Part shown: one piece after another, positions 9,722 through 23,310 of the stretch | Layout: every line of letters starts with the position of its first letter | Numbering within the stretch: position 1 is the first letter of the stretch | From: Corella eumyota | Lineage: Eukaryota; Chordata; Ascidiacea; Phlebobranchia; Corellidae | Assembly: GCA_963082875.1 (NCBI GenBank) | Contig: OY720102.1 | Location: 8,246,001-8,310,000, forward strand | DNA length: 64,000 nt | Direction of reading: 5' to 3' | Position numbers and translations under genes: made by a program | The notes under the pieces: generated by a model | Database searches by the model: none | The model's input: only the letters and a program-made list of their open reading frames with translations | What the model was told of the DNA's origin: nothing

Positions 9722-12189
9722 ATCTACGACACCCGGTATTCCCAGGCGGTCACCCATCCAAGTACTAACCGGGCCCGACGTTTCTTAACTTCCCAGATCG
9801 GACGAGATGGGGTGTATTCAACGTGATATGGTCGTAGGCAATGTGATGTGCCAACATATTTAACATTAACCATGTATATTTAAAATAAAATATATGACTT
9901 GCGTCGCTTGGCAATTATATCTAAATATATTCATTTTCAAAAATTTCGATAAAAATGACTTATGCATAAAGTACTTTCTAATATGCCAAAAAACTTATAA
10001 AATGCCTACGACACCCGGTATTCCCAGGCGGTCACCCATCCAAGTACTAACCGGGCCCGACGTTGCTTAACTTCCCAGATCGGACGAGATGGGGTGTACT
10101 CAACGTGGTATGTTCGTAGGCAATGTGATGTGGTGAGCCAACACATTTATCATTAAATGTGTATATTTAAAATAAAATAAATGACTTGCGTCGCTTAGCA
10201 ATTATATCAAATATATTAGTTTTCAAAAATTTTGATAAAAAATGACTTCTACATAAAGTACTTTCTAATATTCTATAAAACTTATAAAATGCCTACGACA
10301 CCCGGTATTCCCAGGCGGTCACCCATCCAAGTACTAACCGGGCCCGACGTTGTTTAACTTCCCAGATCGGACGAGATGGGGTGTATTCAACGTGGTATCG
10401 TCGTAGGCAATGTGATGTGATGAGCCAACATATTTAACATTAACCATGTATATTTAAAATAAAATATATGACTTGCGTCGCTTGGCAATTATATCTAAAT
10501 ATATTAATTTTCAAAAATTTCGATAAAAATGACTTATGCATAAAGTACTTTCTAATATGCCAAAAAACTTATAAAATGCCTACGACACCCGGTATTCCCA
10601 GGCGGTCATCCATCCAAGTACTAACCGGGCCCGACGTTGCTTAACATCCCAGATCAGACGAAATGGGGTGTATTCAACGTGGTATGGTCGTAGGCAATGT
10701 GATGTGGTGAGCCAACACATTTAACATTACCCAGGTATATTTAAAATAAAATCTACGACACCCGGTATTCCCAGGCGGTCACCCATCCAAGTACTAACCG
10801 GGCCCGACGTTGCTTAACTTCCCAGATCGGACGAGATGGGGTGTATTTAACGTGGTATAGTCGTAGGCAATGTGATGTGGTGAGCCAACACATTTATCAT
10901 TAACCGTGTATATTTAAAATAAAATAATTGACTTGCGTCGCTTAGCAGTTATATCAAATATATTAATTTTCAAAAATTTTGATAAAAAATGACTTCTACA
11001 TAAGGTACTTTTTAATATGCTAAAAAACTTATAAAACGCCTACGACACCCGGTATTCCCAGGCGGTCACCCATCCAAGTACTAACCGGGCCCGACGTTGC
11101 TTAACTTCCCAGATCGGACGAGATGGGGTGTACTTAACGTGGTATGGTCGTAGGCAATGTGATGTGGTGAGCCAACACATTTATCATTAACCGTGTATAT
11201 TTAAAATAAAATAAATGACTTGCGTCGCCTAGCAATTATATCAAATACATTAATTTTCAAAAATTTTGATAAAAAATGACTTCTACATAAAGTACTTTCT
11301 AATATGCTAAAAAACTTGTAAAATGCCTACGACACCCGGTATTCCCAGGCGCTCACCCATCCAAGTACTAACCGGGCCCGACGTTGCTTAACTTCCCAGA
11401 TCAGACGAGTTGGGGTGTATTTAACGTGGTATGGTCGTAGGCAATGTGATGTGGTGAGCCAACACATTTAACATTACCCAGGTATATTTAAAATAAAATC
11501 TACGACACCCGGTATTCCCAGGCGGTCACCCATCCAAGTACTAACCGGGCCCGACGTTGCTTAACTTCCCAGATCTGACGAGATGGGGTGTATTCAACGT
11601 GATATGGTCGTAGACAATGTGATGTGATGAGCCAACATATTTAACATTAACCATGTATATTTAAAATAAAATATATGACTTGCGTCGCTTGGCAATTATA
11701 TCTAAATATATTAATTTTCAAAAATTTCGATAAAAATGACTTATGCATAAAGTACTTTCTAATATGCTAAAAAACTTATAAAATGCCTACGACACCCGGT
11801 ATTCCCAGGCGGTCACCCATCCAAGTACTAACCGGGCCCGACGTTGCTTAACTTCCCAGATCGGACGAGATGGGGTGTATTCAACGTGGTATGGTCGTAG
11901 GCAATGTGATGTGGTGAGCCAACACATTTATCATTAACCGTGTATATTTAAAATAAAATAAATGACTTGCGTCGCTTAGCAGTTATATCAAATATATTAA
12001 TTTACAAAAATTTTGATAAAAAATGACTTCTACATAAGGTACTTTTTAATATGCTAAAAAACTTATAAAACGCCTACGACACCCGGTATTCCCAGGCGGT
12101 CACCCATCCAAGTACTAACCGGGCCCGACGTTGCTTAACATCCCAGATCAGACGAGATGGGGTGTATTCAACGTGGTATGGTCGTAGGC
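9722..12189 (-). rRNA. 5S genes 39-48, second copy of 2523-bp block
   Basis: Left ends: 9722s, 10004, 10291, 10578, 10751s, 11038, 11325, 11498s, 11785, 12072, each exactly 2523 bp after its counterpart in the previous block. Differences I saw are few: GTATTTAAC for GTATTCAAC near 10846, and a spacer T-to-A at 12004. The block is therefore a recent tandem duplication. Confidence 0.97.
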
Positions 12190-12704
12190 AATGTGATGTG
12201 GTGAGCCAACACATTTAACATTACCCAGGTATATTTAAAATAAAATCTACGACACCCGGTATTCCCAGGCGGTCACCCATCCAAGTACTAACCGAGCCCG
12301 ACGTTGCTTAACTTCCCAGATCGGACGAGATGGGGTGTATTCAACGTGGTATAGTCGTAGACAATGTGATGTGGTGAGCCAACATATTTAACATTAACCA
12401 TGTATATTTAAAATAAAATATATGTCTTGCGTCGCTTGGCAATTATATCTAAATATATTCATTTTCAAAAATTTCTATAAAAATGACTGATACATAAAGT
12501 ACTTTGAAATATGCTAAAAAACTTATAAAATGCCTACGACACCCGGTATTCCCAGGCGGTCACCCATCCAAGTACTAACCGGGCCCGACGTTGCTTAACT
12601 TCCCAGATCAGACGAGATGGGGTGTATTTAACGTGGTATGGTCGTAGGCAATGTGATGTGGTGAGCCAACACATTTAACATTACCCAGGTATATTTAAAA
12701 TAAA

Positions 12705-12821
12705 ATCTACGACACCCGGTATTCCCAGGCGGTCACCCATCCAAGTACTAACCGGGCCCGACGTTGTTTAACTTCCCAGATCGGACGAGATGGGTGTATT
12801 CAACGTGGTATGATCGTAGGC
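12705..12821 (-). rRNA. 5S rRNA copy with 1-nt deletion (117 bp)
   Basis: One G is missing from the plus-strand GATGGGGTG run (read GATGGGTG), so the helix III side of RNA 28-31 is one base short. It also has G56 to A in box A, C9 to U giving a U-G pair with 110, and the short 3' flank. The same deletion is in the duplicate copy at 26575-26691, so it predates the 13.87-kb duplication. Confidence 0.93.
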
Positions 12822-14596
12822 AATGTGATGTGGTGAGCCAACACATTTATCATTAACCGTGTATATTTAAAATAAAATAATTGACTTGCGTCGCTTAGCA
12901 GTTATATCAAATATATTAATTTTCAAAAATTTTGATAAAAAATGACTTCTACATAAGGTACTTTTTAATATGCTAAAAAACTTATAAAACGCCTACGACA
13001 CCCGATATTCCCAGGCGGTCACCCATCCAAGTACTAACCGGGCCCGACGTTGCTTAACTTCCCAGATCGGACGAGATGGGGTGTACTTAACGTGGTATGG
13101 TCGTAGGCAATGTGATGTGGTGAGCCAACACATTTATCATTAACCGTGTATATTTAAAATAAAATAAATGACTTGCGTCGCCTAGCAATTATATCAAATA
13201 CATTAATTTTCAAAAATTTTGATAAAAAATGACTTCTACATAAAGTACTTTCTAATATGCTAAAAAACTTGTAAAATGCCTACGACACCCGGTATTCCCA
13301 GGCGCTCACCCATCCAAGTACTAACCGGGCCCGACGTTGCTTAACTTCCCAGATCGAACGAGATGGGGTGTATTCAACGTGGTATAGTCGTAGGCAATGT
13401 GATGTGGTGAGCCAACATATTTAACATTAACCATGTATATTTAAAATAAAATATATGTCTTGCGTCGCTTGGCAATTATATCTAAATATATTCATTTTCA
13501 AAAATTTCGATAAAAATGACTTATACATAAAGTACTTTGTAATATGCTAAAAAACTTATAAAATGCCTACGACACCCGGTATTCCCAGGCGGTCACCCAT
13601 CCAAGTACTAACCGGGCCCGAAGTTGCTTAACTTCCCAGATCAGACGAGATGGGGTGTATTTAACGTGGTATGGTCGTAGGCAATGTGATGTGGTGAGCC
13701 AACACATTTAACATTACCCAGGTATATTTAAAATAAAATCTACGACACCCGGTATTCCCAGGCGGTCACCCATCCAAGTACTAACCGGGCCCGACGTTGC
13801 TTAACTTCCCAGATCGGACGAGATGGGGTGTACTCAACGTGGTATGGTCGTAGGCAATGAGATTTGGTGAGCCAACACATTTATTATTAACCGTGTATAT
13901 TTAAAATAAAATAAATGACTTGTGTCGCTTAGCAATTATATCAAATGTATTAATTTTAAAAAATTTTGATAAAAAATGACTTTTACATAAAGTACTTTTT
14001 AATATGCTAAAAAACTTATAAAACGCCTACGACACCCGGTATTCCCAGGCGGTCACCCATCCAAGTACTAACCGGGCCCGACGTTGCTTAACTTCCCAGA
14101 TCGGACGAGATGGGGTGTACTCAACGTGGTATGTTCGTAGGCAATGTGATGTGGTGAGCCAACACATTTATCATTAACAGTGTATATTTAAAATAAAATA
14201 AATGACTTGCGTCGCTTAGCAATTATATCAAATATATTAGTTTTCAAAAATTTTGATAAAAAATGACTTCTACATAAAGTACTTTCTAATATTCTATAAA
14301 ACTTATAAAATGCCTACGACACCCGGTATTCACAGGCGGTCACCCATCCAAGTACTAACCAGGCCCGACGTTGTTTAACTTCCCAGATCGGACGAGATGG
14401 GGTGTATTCAACGTGGTATGTTCGTAGGCAATGTGATGTGATGTGCCAACACATTTAAATTACCCAGGTATATTTAAAATAAAATAAATGACTTGCGTCG
14501 CTTAGCAATTATATCAAATATATTAATTTTCAAAAATTTCGATAAAAATGACTTATAAATAAAGTATTTTGTAATATGCTAAAAAACTTATAAAAT

Positions 14597-15516
14597 GCCT
14601 ACGACACCCGGTATTCCCAGGCGGTCACCCATCCAAGTACTAACCGGGCCCGACGTTGCTTAACTTCCCAGATCAGACGAGATGGGGTGTATTTAACGTG
14701 GTATGGTCGTAGGCAATGTGATGTGGTGAGCCAACACATTTAACATTACCCAGGTATATTTAAAATAAAATCTACGACACCCGGTATTCCCAGCCGGTCA
14801 CCCATCCAAGTACTAACCGGGCCCGACGTTGCTTAACTTCCCAGATCGGACGAAATGGGGTGTACTCAACGTGGTATGGTCGTAGGCAATGTGATTTGGT
14901 GAGCCAACACATTTATTATTAACCGTGTATATTTAAAATAAAATAAATGACTTGCGTCGCTTAGCAATTATATCAAATGTATTAATTTTAAAAAATTTTG
15001 ATAAAAAATGATTTTTACATAAAGTACTTTTTAATATGCTAAAAAACTTATAAAACGCCTACGACACCCGGTATTCCCAGGCGGTCACCCATCCAAGTAC
15101 TAACCGGGCCCGACGTTGCTTAACTTCCCAGATCAGACGAGATGGGGTGTATTTAACGTGGTATGGTCGTAGGCAATGTGATGTGGTGAGCCAACACATT
15201 TAACATTACCCAGGTATATTTAAAATAAAATCTACGACACCCGGTATTCCCAGCCGGTCACCCATCCAAGTACTAACCGGGCCCGACGTTGCTTAACTTC
15301 CCAGATCGGACGAGATGGGGTGTACTCAACGTGGTATGGTCGTAGGCAATGTGATTTGGTGAGCCAACACATTTATTATTAACCGTGTATATTTAAAATA
15401 AAATAAATGACTTGCGTCGCTTAGCAATTATATCAAATGTATTAATTTTAAAAAATTTTGATAAAAAATGATTTTTACATAAAGTACTTTTTAATATGCT
15501 AAAAAACTTATAAAAC
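14597..15516 (-). repeat. 460-bp two-gene tandem duplication
   Basis: 14597-15056 and 15057-15516 are near identical (long unit plus short unit, 287 + 173 bp), sharing the private CCCAGCCGG in the short-flank gene and TGATTTTTAC in the spacer. One difference seen is A at 14854 against G in the second copy. The pair is repeated at 28467-29386. Confidence 0.88.
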
Positions 15517-18500
15517 GCCTACGACACCCGGTATTCCCAGGCGGTCACCCATCCAAGTACTAACCGGGCCCGACGTTGCTTAACTTCCCAGATCGGACGA
15601 GATGGGGTGTACTCAACGTGGTATGTTCGTAGGCAATGTGATGTGGTGAGCCAACACATTTATCATTAACCGTGTATATTTAAAATAAAATAAATGACTT
15701 GCGTCGCTTAGCAATTATATCAAATATATTAGTTTTCAAAAATTTTGATAAAAAATGACTTCTACATAAAGTACTTTCTAATATTCTATAAAACTTATAA
15801 AATGCCTACGACACCCGGTATTCCCAGGCGGTCACCCATCCAAGTACTAACCGGGCCCGACGTTGTTTAACTTCCCAGATCGGACGAGATGGGGTGTATT
15901 CAACGTGGTATGATCGTAGGCAATGTGATGTGCCAACACATTTAACAATACCCAGGTATATTTAAAATAAAATAAATGACTTGCGTCGCTTAGCAATTAT
16001 ATTAAATATATTAATTTTCAAAAATTTCGATAAAAATGACTTATACATAAGGTACTTTCTAATATGCTAAAAAACTTAAAAAATGCCTACGACACCCGGT
16101 ATACCCAGGCGGTCACCCATCCAAGTACTAACCGGGCCCGACGTTGCTTAACTTCCCAGATCGGACGAGATGGGGTGTATTCAACGTGGTATGGTCGTAG
16201 GCAATGTGATGTGGTGAGCCAACACATTTATCATTAACCGTGTATATTTAAAATAAAATAAATGACTTGCGTCGCTTAGCAGTTATATCAAATATATTAA
16301 TTTTCAAAAATTTTGATAAAAAATGACTTCTACATAAGGTACTTTTTAATATGCTAAAAAACTTATAAAACGCCTACGACACCCGGTATTCCCAGGCGGT
16401 CACCCATCCAAGTACTAACCGGGCCCGACGTTGCTTAACATCCCAGATCAGACGAGATGGGGTGTATTCAACGTGGTATGGTCTTAGGCAATGTGATGTG
16501 GTGAGCCAACACATTTAACATTACCCAGGTATATTTAAAATAAAATCTACGACACCCGGTATTCCCAGGCGGTCACCCATCCAAGTACTAACCGGGCCCG
16601 ACGTTGCTTAACTTCCCAGATCGGACGAGATGGGGTGTATTCAACGTGGTATAGTCGTAGGCAATGTGATGTGATGAGCCAACATATTTAACATTAACCA
16701 TGTATATTTAAAATAAAATATATGACTTGCGTCGCTTGGCAATTATATCTAAATATATTAATTTTCAAAAATTTCGATAAAAATGACTTATGCATAAAGT
16801 ACTTTCTAATATGCCAAAAAACTTATAAAATGCCTACGACACCCGGTATTCCCAGGCGGTCATCCATCCAAGTACTAACCGGGCCCGACGTTGCTTAACA
16901 TCCCAGATCAGACGAAATGGGGTGTATTCAACGTGGTATGGTCGTAGGCAATGTGATGTGGTGAGCCAACACATTTAACATTACCCAGGTATATTTAAAA
17001 TAAAATCTACGACACCCGGTATTCCCAGGCGGTCACCCATCCAAGTACTAACCGGGCCCGACGTTGCTTAACTTCCCAGATCGGACGAGATGGGGTGTAT
17101 TCAACGTGGTATAGTCGTAGGCAATGTGATGTGGTGAGCCAACACATTTATCATTAACCGTGTATATTTAAAATAAAATAATTGACTTGCGTCGCTTAGC
17201 AGTTATATCAAATATATTAATTTTCAAAAATTTTGATAAAAAATGACTTCTACATAAGGTACTTTTTAATATGCTAAAAAACTTATAAAACGCCTACGAC
17301 ACCCGGTATTCCCAGGCGGTCACCCATCCAAGTACTAACCGGGCCCGACGTTGCTTAACTTCCCAGATCGGACGAGATAGGGTGTACTTAACGTGGTATG
17401 GTCGTAGGCAATGTGATGTGGTGAGCCAACACATTTATCATTAACCGTGTATATTTAAAATAAAATAAATGACTTGCGTCGCCTAGCAATTATATCAAAT
17501 ACATTAATTTTCAAAAATTTTGATAAAAAATGACTTCTACATAAAGTACTTTCTAATATGCTAAAAAACTTGTAAAATGCCTACGACACCCGGTATTCCC
17601 AGGCGCTCACCCATCCAAGTACTAACCGGGCCCGACGTTGCTTAACTTCCCAGATCAGACGAGTTGGGGTGTATTTAACGTGGTATGGTCGTAGGCAATG
17701 TGATGTGGTGAGCCAACACATTTAACATTACCCAGGTATATTTAAAATAAAATCTACGACACCCGGTATTCCCAGGCGGTCACCCATCCAAGTACTAACC
17801 GGGCCCGACGTTGCTTAACTTCCCAGATCGGACGAGATGGGGTGTATGCAACGTGATATGGTCGTAGACAATGTGATGTGATGAGCCAACATATTTAACA
17901 TTAACCATGTATATTTAAAATAAAATATATGACTTGCGTCGCTTGGCAATTATATCTAAATATATTAATTTTCAAAAATTTCGATAAAAATGACTTATGC
18001 ATAAAGTACTTTCTAATATGCAAAAAAAACTTATAAAATGCCTACGACACCCGGTATTCCCAGGCGGTCATCCATCCAAGTACTAACCGGGCCCGACGTT
18101 GCTTAACATCCCAGATCAGACGAGATGGGGTGTATTCAAAGTGGTATGGTCGTAGGCAATGTGATGTGGTGAGCCAACACATTTAACATTACCCAGGTAT
18201 ATTTAAAATAAAATCTACGACACCCGGTATTCCCAGGCGGTCACCCATCCAAGTACTAACCGGGCCCGACGTTGCTTAACTTCCCAGATCGGACGAGATA
18301 GGGTGTACTCAACGTGGTATAGTCGTAGGCAATGTGATGTGGTGAGCCAACATATTTAACATTAACCGTGTATATTTAAAATAAAATAAATGACTTGTGT
18401 CGCTTAGCAATTATATCAAATGTATTAATTTTAAAAAATTTTGATAAAAAATGACTTTTACATAAAGTACTTTTTAATATGCTAAAAAACTTATAAAACG

Positions 18501-19359
18501 CCTACGACACCCGGTATTCCCAGGCGGTCACCCATCCAAGTACTAACCGGGCCCGACGTTGCTTAACTTCCCAGATCGGACGAGATGGGGTGTACTCAAC
18601 GTGGTATGTTCGTAGGCAATGTGATGTGGTGAGCCAACACATTTATCATTAAATGTGTATATTTAAAATAAAATAAATGACTTGCGTCGCTTAGCAATTA
18701 TATCAAATATATTAGTTTTCAAAAATTTTGATAAAAAATGACTTCTACATAAAGTACTTTCTAATATTCTATAAAACTTATAAAATGCCTACGACACCCG
18801 GTATTCCCAGGCGGTCACCCATCCAAGTACTAACCGGGCTCGACGTTGCTTAACTTCCCAGATCGGACGAGATGGGGTGTACTCAACGTGGTATGGTCGT
18901 AGGCAATGTGATTTGGTGAGCCAACACATTTATCATTAACCGTGTATATTTAAAATAAAATAAATGACTTGCGTCGCTTAGCAGTTATATCAAATATATT
19001 AATTTTCAAAAATTTTGATAAAAAATGACTTCTACATAAAGTACTTTTTAATATGCTAAAAAACTTATAAAACGCCTACGACACCCGGTATTCCCAGGCG
19101 GTCACCCATCCAAGTACTAACCGGGCCCGACGTTGCTTAACTTCCCAGATCGGACGAGATGGGGTGTACTCAACGTGGTATGGTCGTAGGCATTGTGATT
19201 TGGTGAGCCAACACATTTATTATTAACCGTGTATATTTAAAATAAAATAAATGACTTGTGTCGCTTAGCAATTATATCAAATATATTAATTTTCAAAAAT
19301 TTCGATAAAAATGACTTATACATAAGGTACTTTCTAATATGCTAAAAAACTTATAAAAT

Positions 19360-19477
19360 GCCTACGACACCCGGTATTCCCAGGCGGTCACCCATCCAAG
19401 TACTAACCGGGCCCGACATTGCTTAACTTCCCAGATCGGACGAGATGGGGTGTACTCAAGGTGGTGTGGTCGTAGGC
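19360..19477 (-). rRNA. 5S rRNA copy with two helix II changes
   Basis: Plus strand CAAGGTGGTGTGG gives G18 to C and U12 to C, and CGACATTGC gives G61 to A. Helix II normally pairs C17-G61 and G18-C60; here both pairs are broken and no compensating change is present. The gene also has the 5-bp loss upstream of the start. It is a candidate non-functional copy, yet it has been multiplied: 33230, 34372, 44395, 47204, 48059, 56313, 61184. Confidence 0.92.
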
Positions 19478-19639
19478 AATGTGATGTGCCAACACATTTA
19501 TCATTACCCGTGTATATTTAAAATAAAATAAATGACTTGCGTCGCCTAGCAATTATATCAAATATATTAATTTTCAAAAATTTTGATAAAAAATGACTTC
19601 TACATAAAGTACTTTCTAATATGCTAAAAAACTTATAAA

Positions 19640-22600
19640 ATGCCTACGACACCCGGTATTCCCAGGCGGTCACCCATCCAAGTACTAACCGGGCCCGACG
19701 TTGCTTAACTTCCCAGATCGGACGAGATGGGGTGTACTCAAGGTGGTGTGGTCGTAGGCAATGTGATGTGCCAACACATTTATCATTACCCGTGTATATT
19801 TAAAATAAAATAAATGACTTGCGTCGCTTAGCAATTATATCAAATATATTAGTTTTCAAAAATTTTGATTAAAAATGACTTCTACATAAAGTACTTTCTA
19901 ATATGCTAAAAAACTTATAAATTGCCTACGACACCCGGTATTCCCAGGCGGTCACCCATCCAAGTACTAACCGGGCCCGACGTTGCTTAACTTCCCAGAT
20001 CGGACGAGATGGGGTGTACTCAAGGTGGTATGGTCGTAGGCAATGTGATTTGGTGAGCCAACACATTTATTATTAACCGTGTATATTTAAAATAAAATAA
20101 ATGACTTGTGTCGCTTAGCAATTATATCAAATGCATTAATTTTTAAAAATTTTGATAAAAAATGACTTTTACATAAAGTACTTTTTAATATGCTAAAAAA
20201 CTTATAAAACGCCTACGACACCCGGTATTCCCAGGCGGTCACCCATCCAAGTACTAACCGGGCCCGACGTTGCTTAACTTCCCAGATCGGACGAGATGGG
20301 GTGTACTCAACGTGGTATGGTCGTAGGCAATGTGATTTGGTGAGCCAACACATTTATTATTAACCGTGTATATTTAAAATAAAATAAATGACTTGTGTCG
20401 CTTAGCAATTATATCAAATATATTAATTTTCAAAAATTTCGATAAAAATGACTTATACATAAGGTACTTTCTAATATGCTAAAAAACTTATAAAATGCCT
20501 ACGACACCCTGTATTCCCAGGCGGTCACCCATCCAAGTACTAACCGGGCCCGACGTTGCTTAACATCCCAGATCAGACGAGATGGGGTGTATTCAACGTG
20601 GTATGGTCGTAGGCAATGTGATGTGGTGAGCCAACACATTTAACATTACCCAGGTATATTTAAAATAAAATCTACGACACCCGGTATTCCCAGGCGGTAA
20701 CCCATCCAAGTACTAACCGGGCCCGACGTTGCTTAACTTCCCAGATCGGACGAGATGGGGTGTATTCAACGTGGTATAGTCGTAGGCAATGTGATGTGGT
20801 GAGCCAACATATTTAACATTAACCATGTATATTTAAAAAAAAATATATGTCTTGCGTCGCTTGGCAATTATATCTAAATATATTCATTTTCAAAAATTTC
20901 GATAAAAATGACTTATACATAAAGTACTTTGTAATATGCTAAAAAACTTATAAAATGCCTACGACACCCGGTATTCCCAGGCGGTCACCCATCCAAGTAC
21001 TAACCGGGCCCGACGTTGCTTAACTTCCCAGATCAGACGAGATGGGGTGTATTTAACGTGGTATGGTCGTAGGCAATGTGATGTGGTGAGCCAACACATT
21101 TAACATTACCCAGGTATATTTAAAATAAAATCTACGACACCCGGTATTCCCAGGCGGTCACCCATCTAAGTACTAACCGGGCCCGACGTTGCTTAACTTC
21201 CCAGATCGGACGAGATGGGGTGTACTCAACGTGGTATGGTCGTAGGCAATGTGATTTGGTGAGCCAACTCATTTATTATTAACCGTGTATATTTAAAATA
21301 AAATAAATGACTTGTGTCGCTTAGCAATTATATCAAATGTATTAATTTTAAAAAATTTTGATAAAAAATGACTTTTACATAAAGTACTTTTTAATATGCT
21401 AAAAAACTTATAAAACGCCTACGACACCCTGTATTCCCAGGCGGTCACCCATCCAAGTACTAACCGGGCCCGACGTTGCTTAACTTCCCAGATCGGACGA
21501 GATGGGGTGTACTCAAGGTGGTGTGGTCGTAGGCAATGTGATGTGCCAACACATTTATCATTACCCGTGTATATTTAAAATAAAATAAATGACTTGCGTC
21601 GCTTAGCAATTATATCAAATATATTAGTTTTCAAAAATTTTGATTAAAAATGACTTCTACATAAAGTACTTTCTAATATGCTAAAAAACTTATAAATTGC
21701 CTACGACACCCGGTATTCCCAGGCGGTCACCCATCCAAGTACTAACCGGGCCCGACGTTGCTTAACTTCCCAGATCGGACGAGATGGGGTGTACTCAAGG
21801 TGGTATGGTCGTAGGCAATGTGATTTGGTGAGCCAACACATTTATTATTAACCGTGTATATTTAAAATAAAATAAATGACTTGTGTCGCTTAGCAATTAT
21901 ATCAAATGCATTAATTTTTAAAAATTTTGATAAAAAATGACTTTTACATAAAGTACTTTTTAATATGCTAAAAAACTTATAAAACGCCTACGACACCCGG
22001 TATTCCCAGGCGGTCACCCATCCAAGTACTAACCGGGCCCGACGTTGCTTAACTTCCCAGATCGGACGAGATGGGGTGTACTCAACGTGGTATGGTCGTA
22101 GGCAATGTGATTTGGTGAGCCAACACATTTATTATTAACCGTGTATATTTAAAATAAAATAAATGACTTGTGTCGCTTAGCAATTATATCAAATATATTA
22201 ATTTTCAAAAATTTCGATAAAAATGACTTATACATAAGGTACTTTCTAATATGCTAAAAAACTTATAAAATGCCTACGACACCCTGTATTCCCAGGCGGT
22301 CACCCATCCAAGTACTAACCGGGCCCGACGTTGCTTAACATCCCAGATCAGACGAGATGGGGTGTATTCAACGTGGTATGGTCGTAGGCAATGTGATGTG
22401 GTGAGCCAACACATTTAACATTACCCAGGTATATTTAAAATAAAATCTACGACACCCGGTATTCCCAGGCGGTAACCCATCCAAGTACTAACCGGGCCCG
22501 ACGTTGCTTAACTTCCCAGATCGGACGAGATGGGGTGTATTCAACGTGGTATAGTCGTAGGCAATGTGATGTGGTGAGCCAACATATTTAACATTAACCA

Positions 22601-23310
22601 TGTATATTTAAAAAAAAATATATGTCTTGCGTCGCTTGGCAATTATATCTAAATATATTCATTTTCAAAAATTTCGATAAAAATGACTTATACATAAAGT
22701 ACTTTGTAATATGCTAAAAAACTTATAAAATGCCTACGACACCCGGTATTCCCAGGCGGTCACCCATCCAAGTACTAACCGGGCCCGACGTTGCTTAACT
22801 TCCCAGATCAGACGAGATGGGGTGTATTTAACGTGGTATGGTCGTAGGCAATGTGATGTGGTGAGCCAACACATTTAACATTACCCAGGTATATTTAAAA
22901 TAAAATCTACGACACCCGGTATTCCCAGGCGGTCACCCATCTAAGTACTAACCGGGCCCGACGTTGCTTAACTTCCCAGATCGGACGAGATGGGGTGTAC
23001 TCAACGTGGTATGGTCGTAGGCAATGTGATTTGGTGAGCCAACTCATTTATTATTAACCGTGTATATTTAAAATAAAATAAATGACTTGTGTCGCTTAGC
23101 AATTATATCAAATGTATTAATTTTAAAAAATTTTGATAAAAAATGACTTTTACATAAAGTACTTTTTAATATGCTAAAAAACTTATAAAACGCCTACGAC
23201 ACCCGGTATTCCCAGGCGGTCACCCATCCAAGTACTAACCGGGCCCGACGTTGCTTAACTTCCCAGATCGGACGAGATGGGGTGTACTCAACGTGGTATG
23301 TTCGTAGGCA
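19640..23310 (-). repeat. 1775-bp seven-gene tandem duplication
   Basis: Genes 19642-21130 recur at 21417-22905, every start shifted by exactly 1775 bp (five long-flank, two short-flank genes). The rare TATTTAAAAAAAAATAT spacer and the GCGGTAACCC gene are in both. The pair is present again at 34654-38321. Confidence 0.9.
19924..20041 (-). rRNA. 5S rRNA copy with weakened first terminator
   Basis: The 3' flank reads GGC-AA-TTT-ATAAG-TTTTTT: the first T run is only three long, so release would rely on the T6 run ten bases on. The gene also has G18 to C in helix II without compensation, but a normal upstream spacing. Relatives with the same flank: 21699, 34936, 36711, 48623, 52179 (changed again), 56877, 61466. 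Confidence 0.92.

Larger units (their letters stand above)
7140..12190 (-). repeat. 2523-bp ten-gene tandem duplication
   Basis: Ten genes (three short-flank, seven long-flank) repeat at an offset of 2523 bp. The left junction lies between about 9630 and 9660, inside gene 9549: left of it the copy no longer matches 7.1 kb (ACATCCC against ACTTCCC), right of it the match is near perfect. Confidence 0.9.
12245..19477 (-). rRNA. 5S genes 49-77, first higher-order unit, left part
   Basis: Left ends: 12245s, 12532, 12705s, 12991, 13278, 13565, 13738s, 14025, 14312, 14597, 14770s, 15057, 15230s, 15517, 15804, 16085, 16372, 16545s, 16832, 17005s, 17292, 17579, 17752s, 18040, 18213s, 18500, 18787, 19074, 19360. 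These recur 13870 bp to the right. Copy 18787 carries G65 to A. Copies 12705, 14312 and 15804 carry G56 to A in box A. Copy 13565 carries G61 to U in helix II. Confidence 0.97.
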
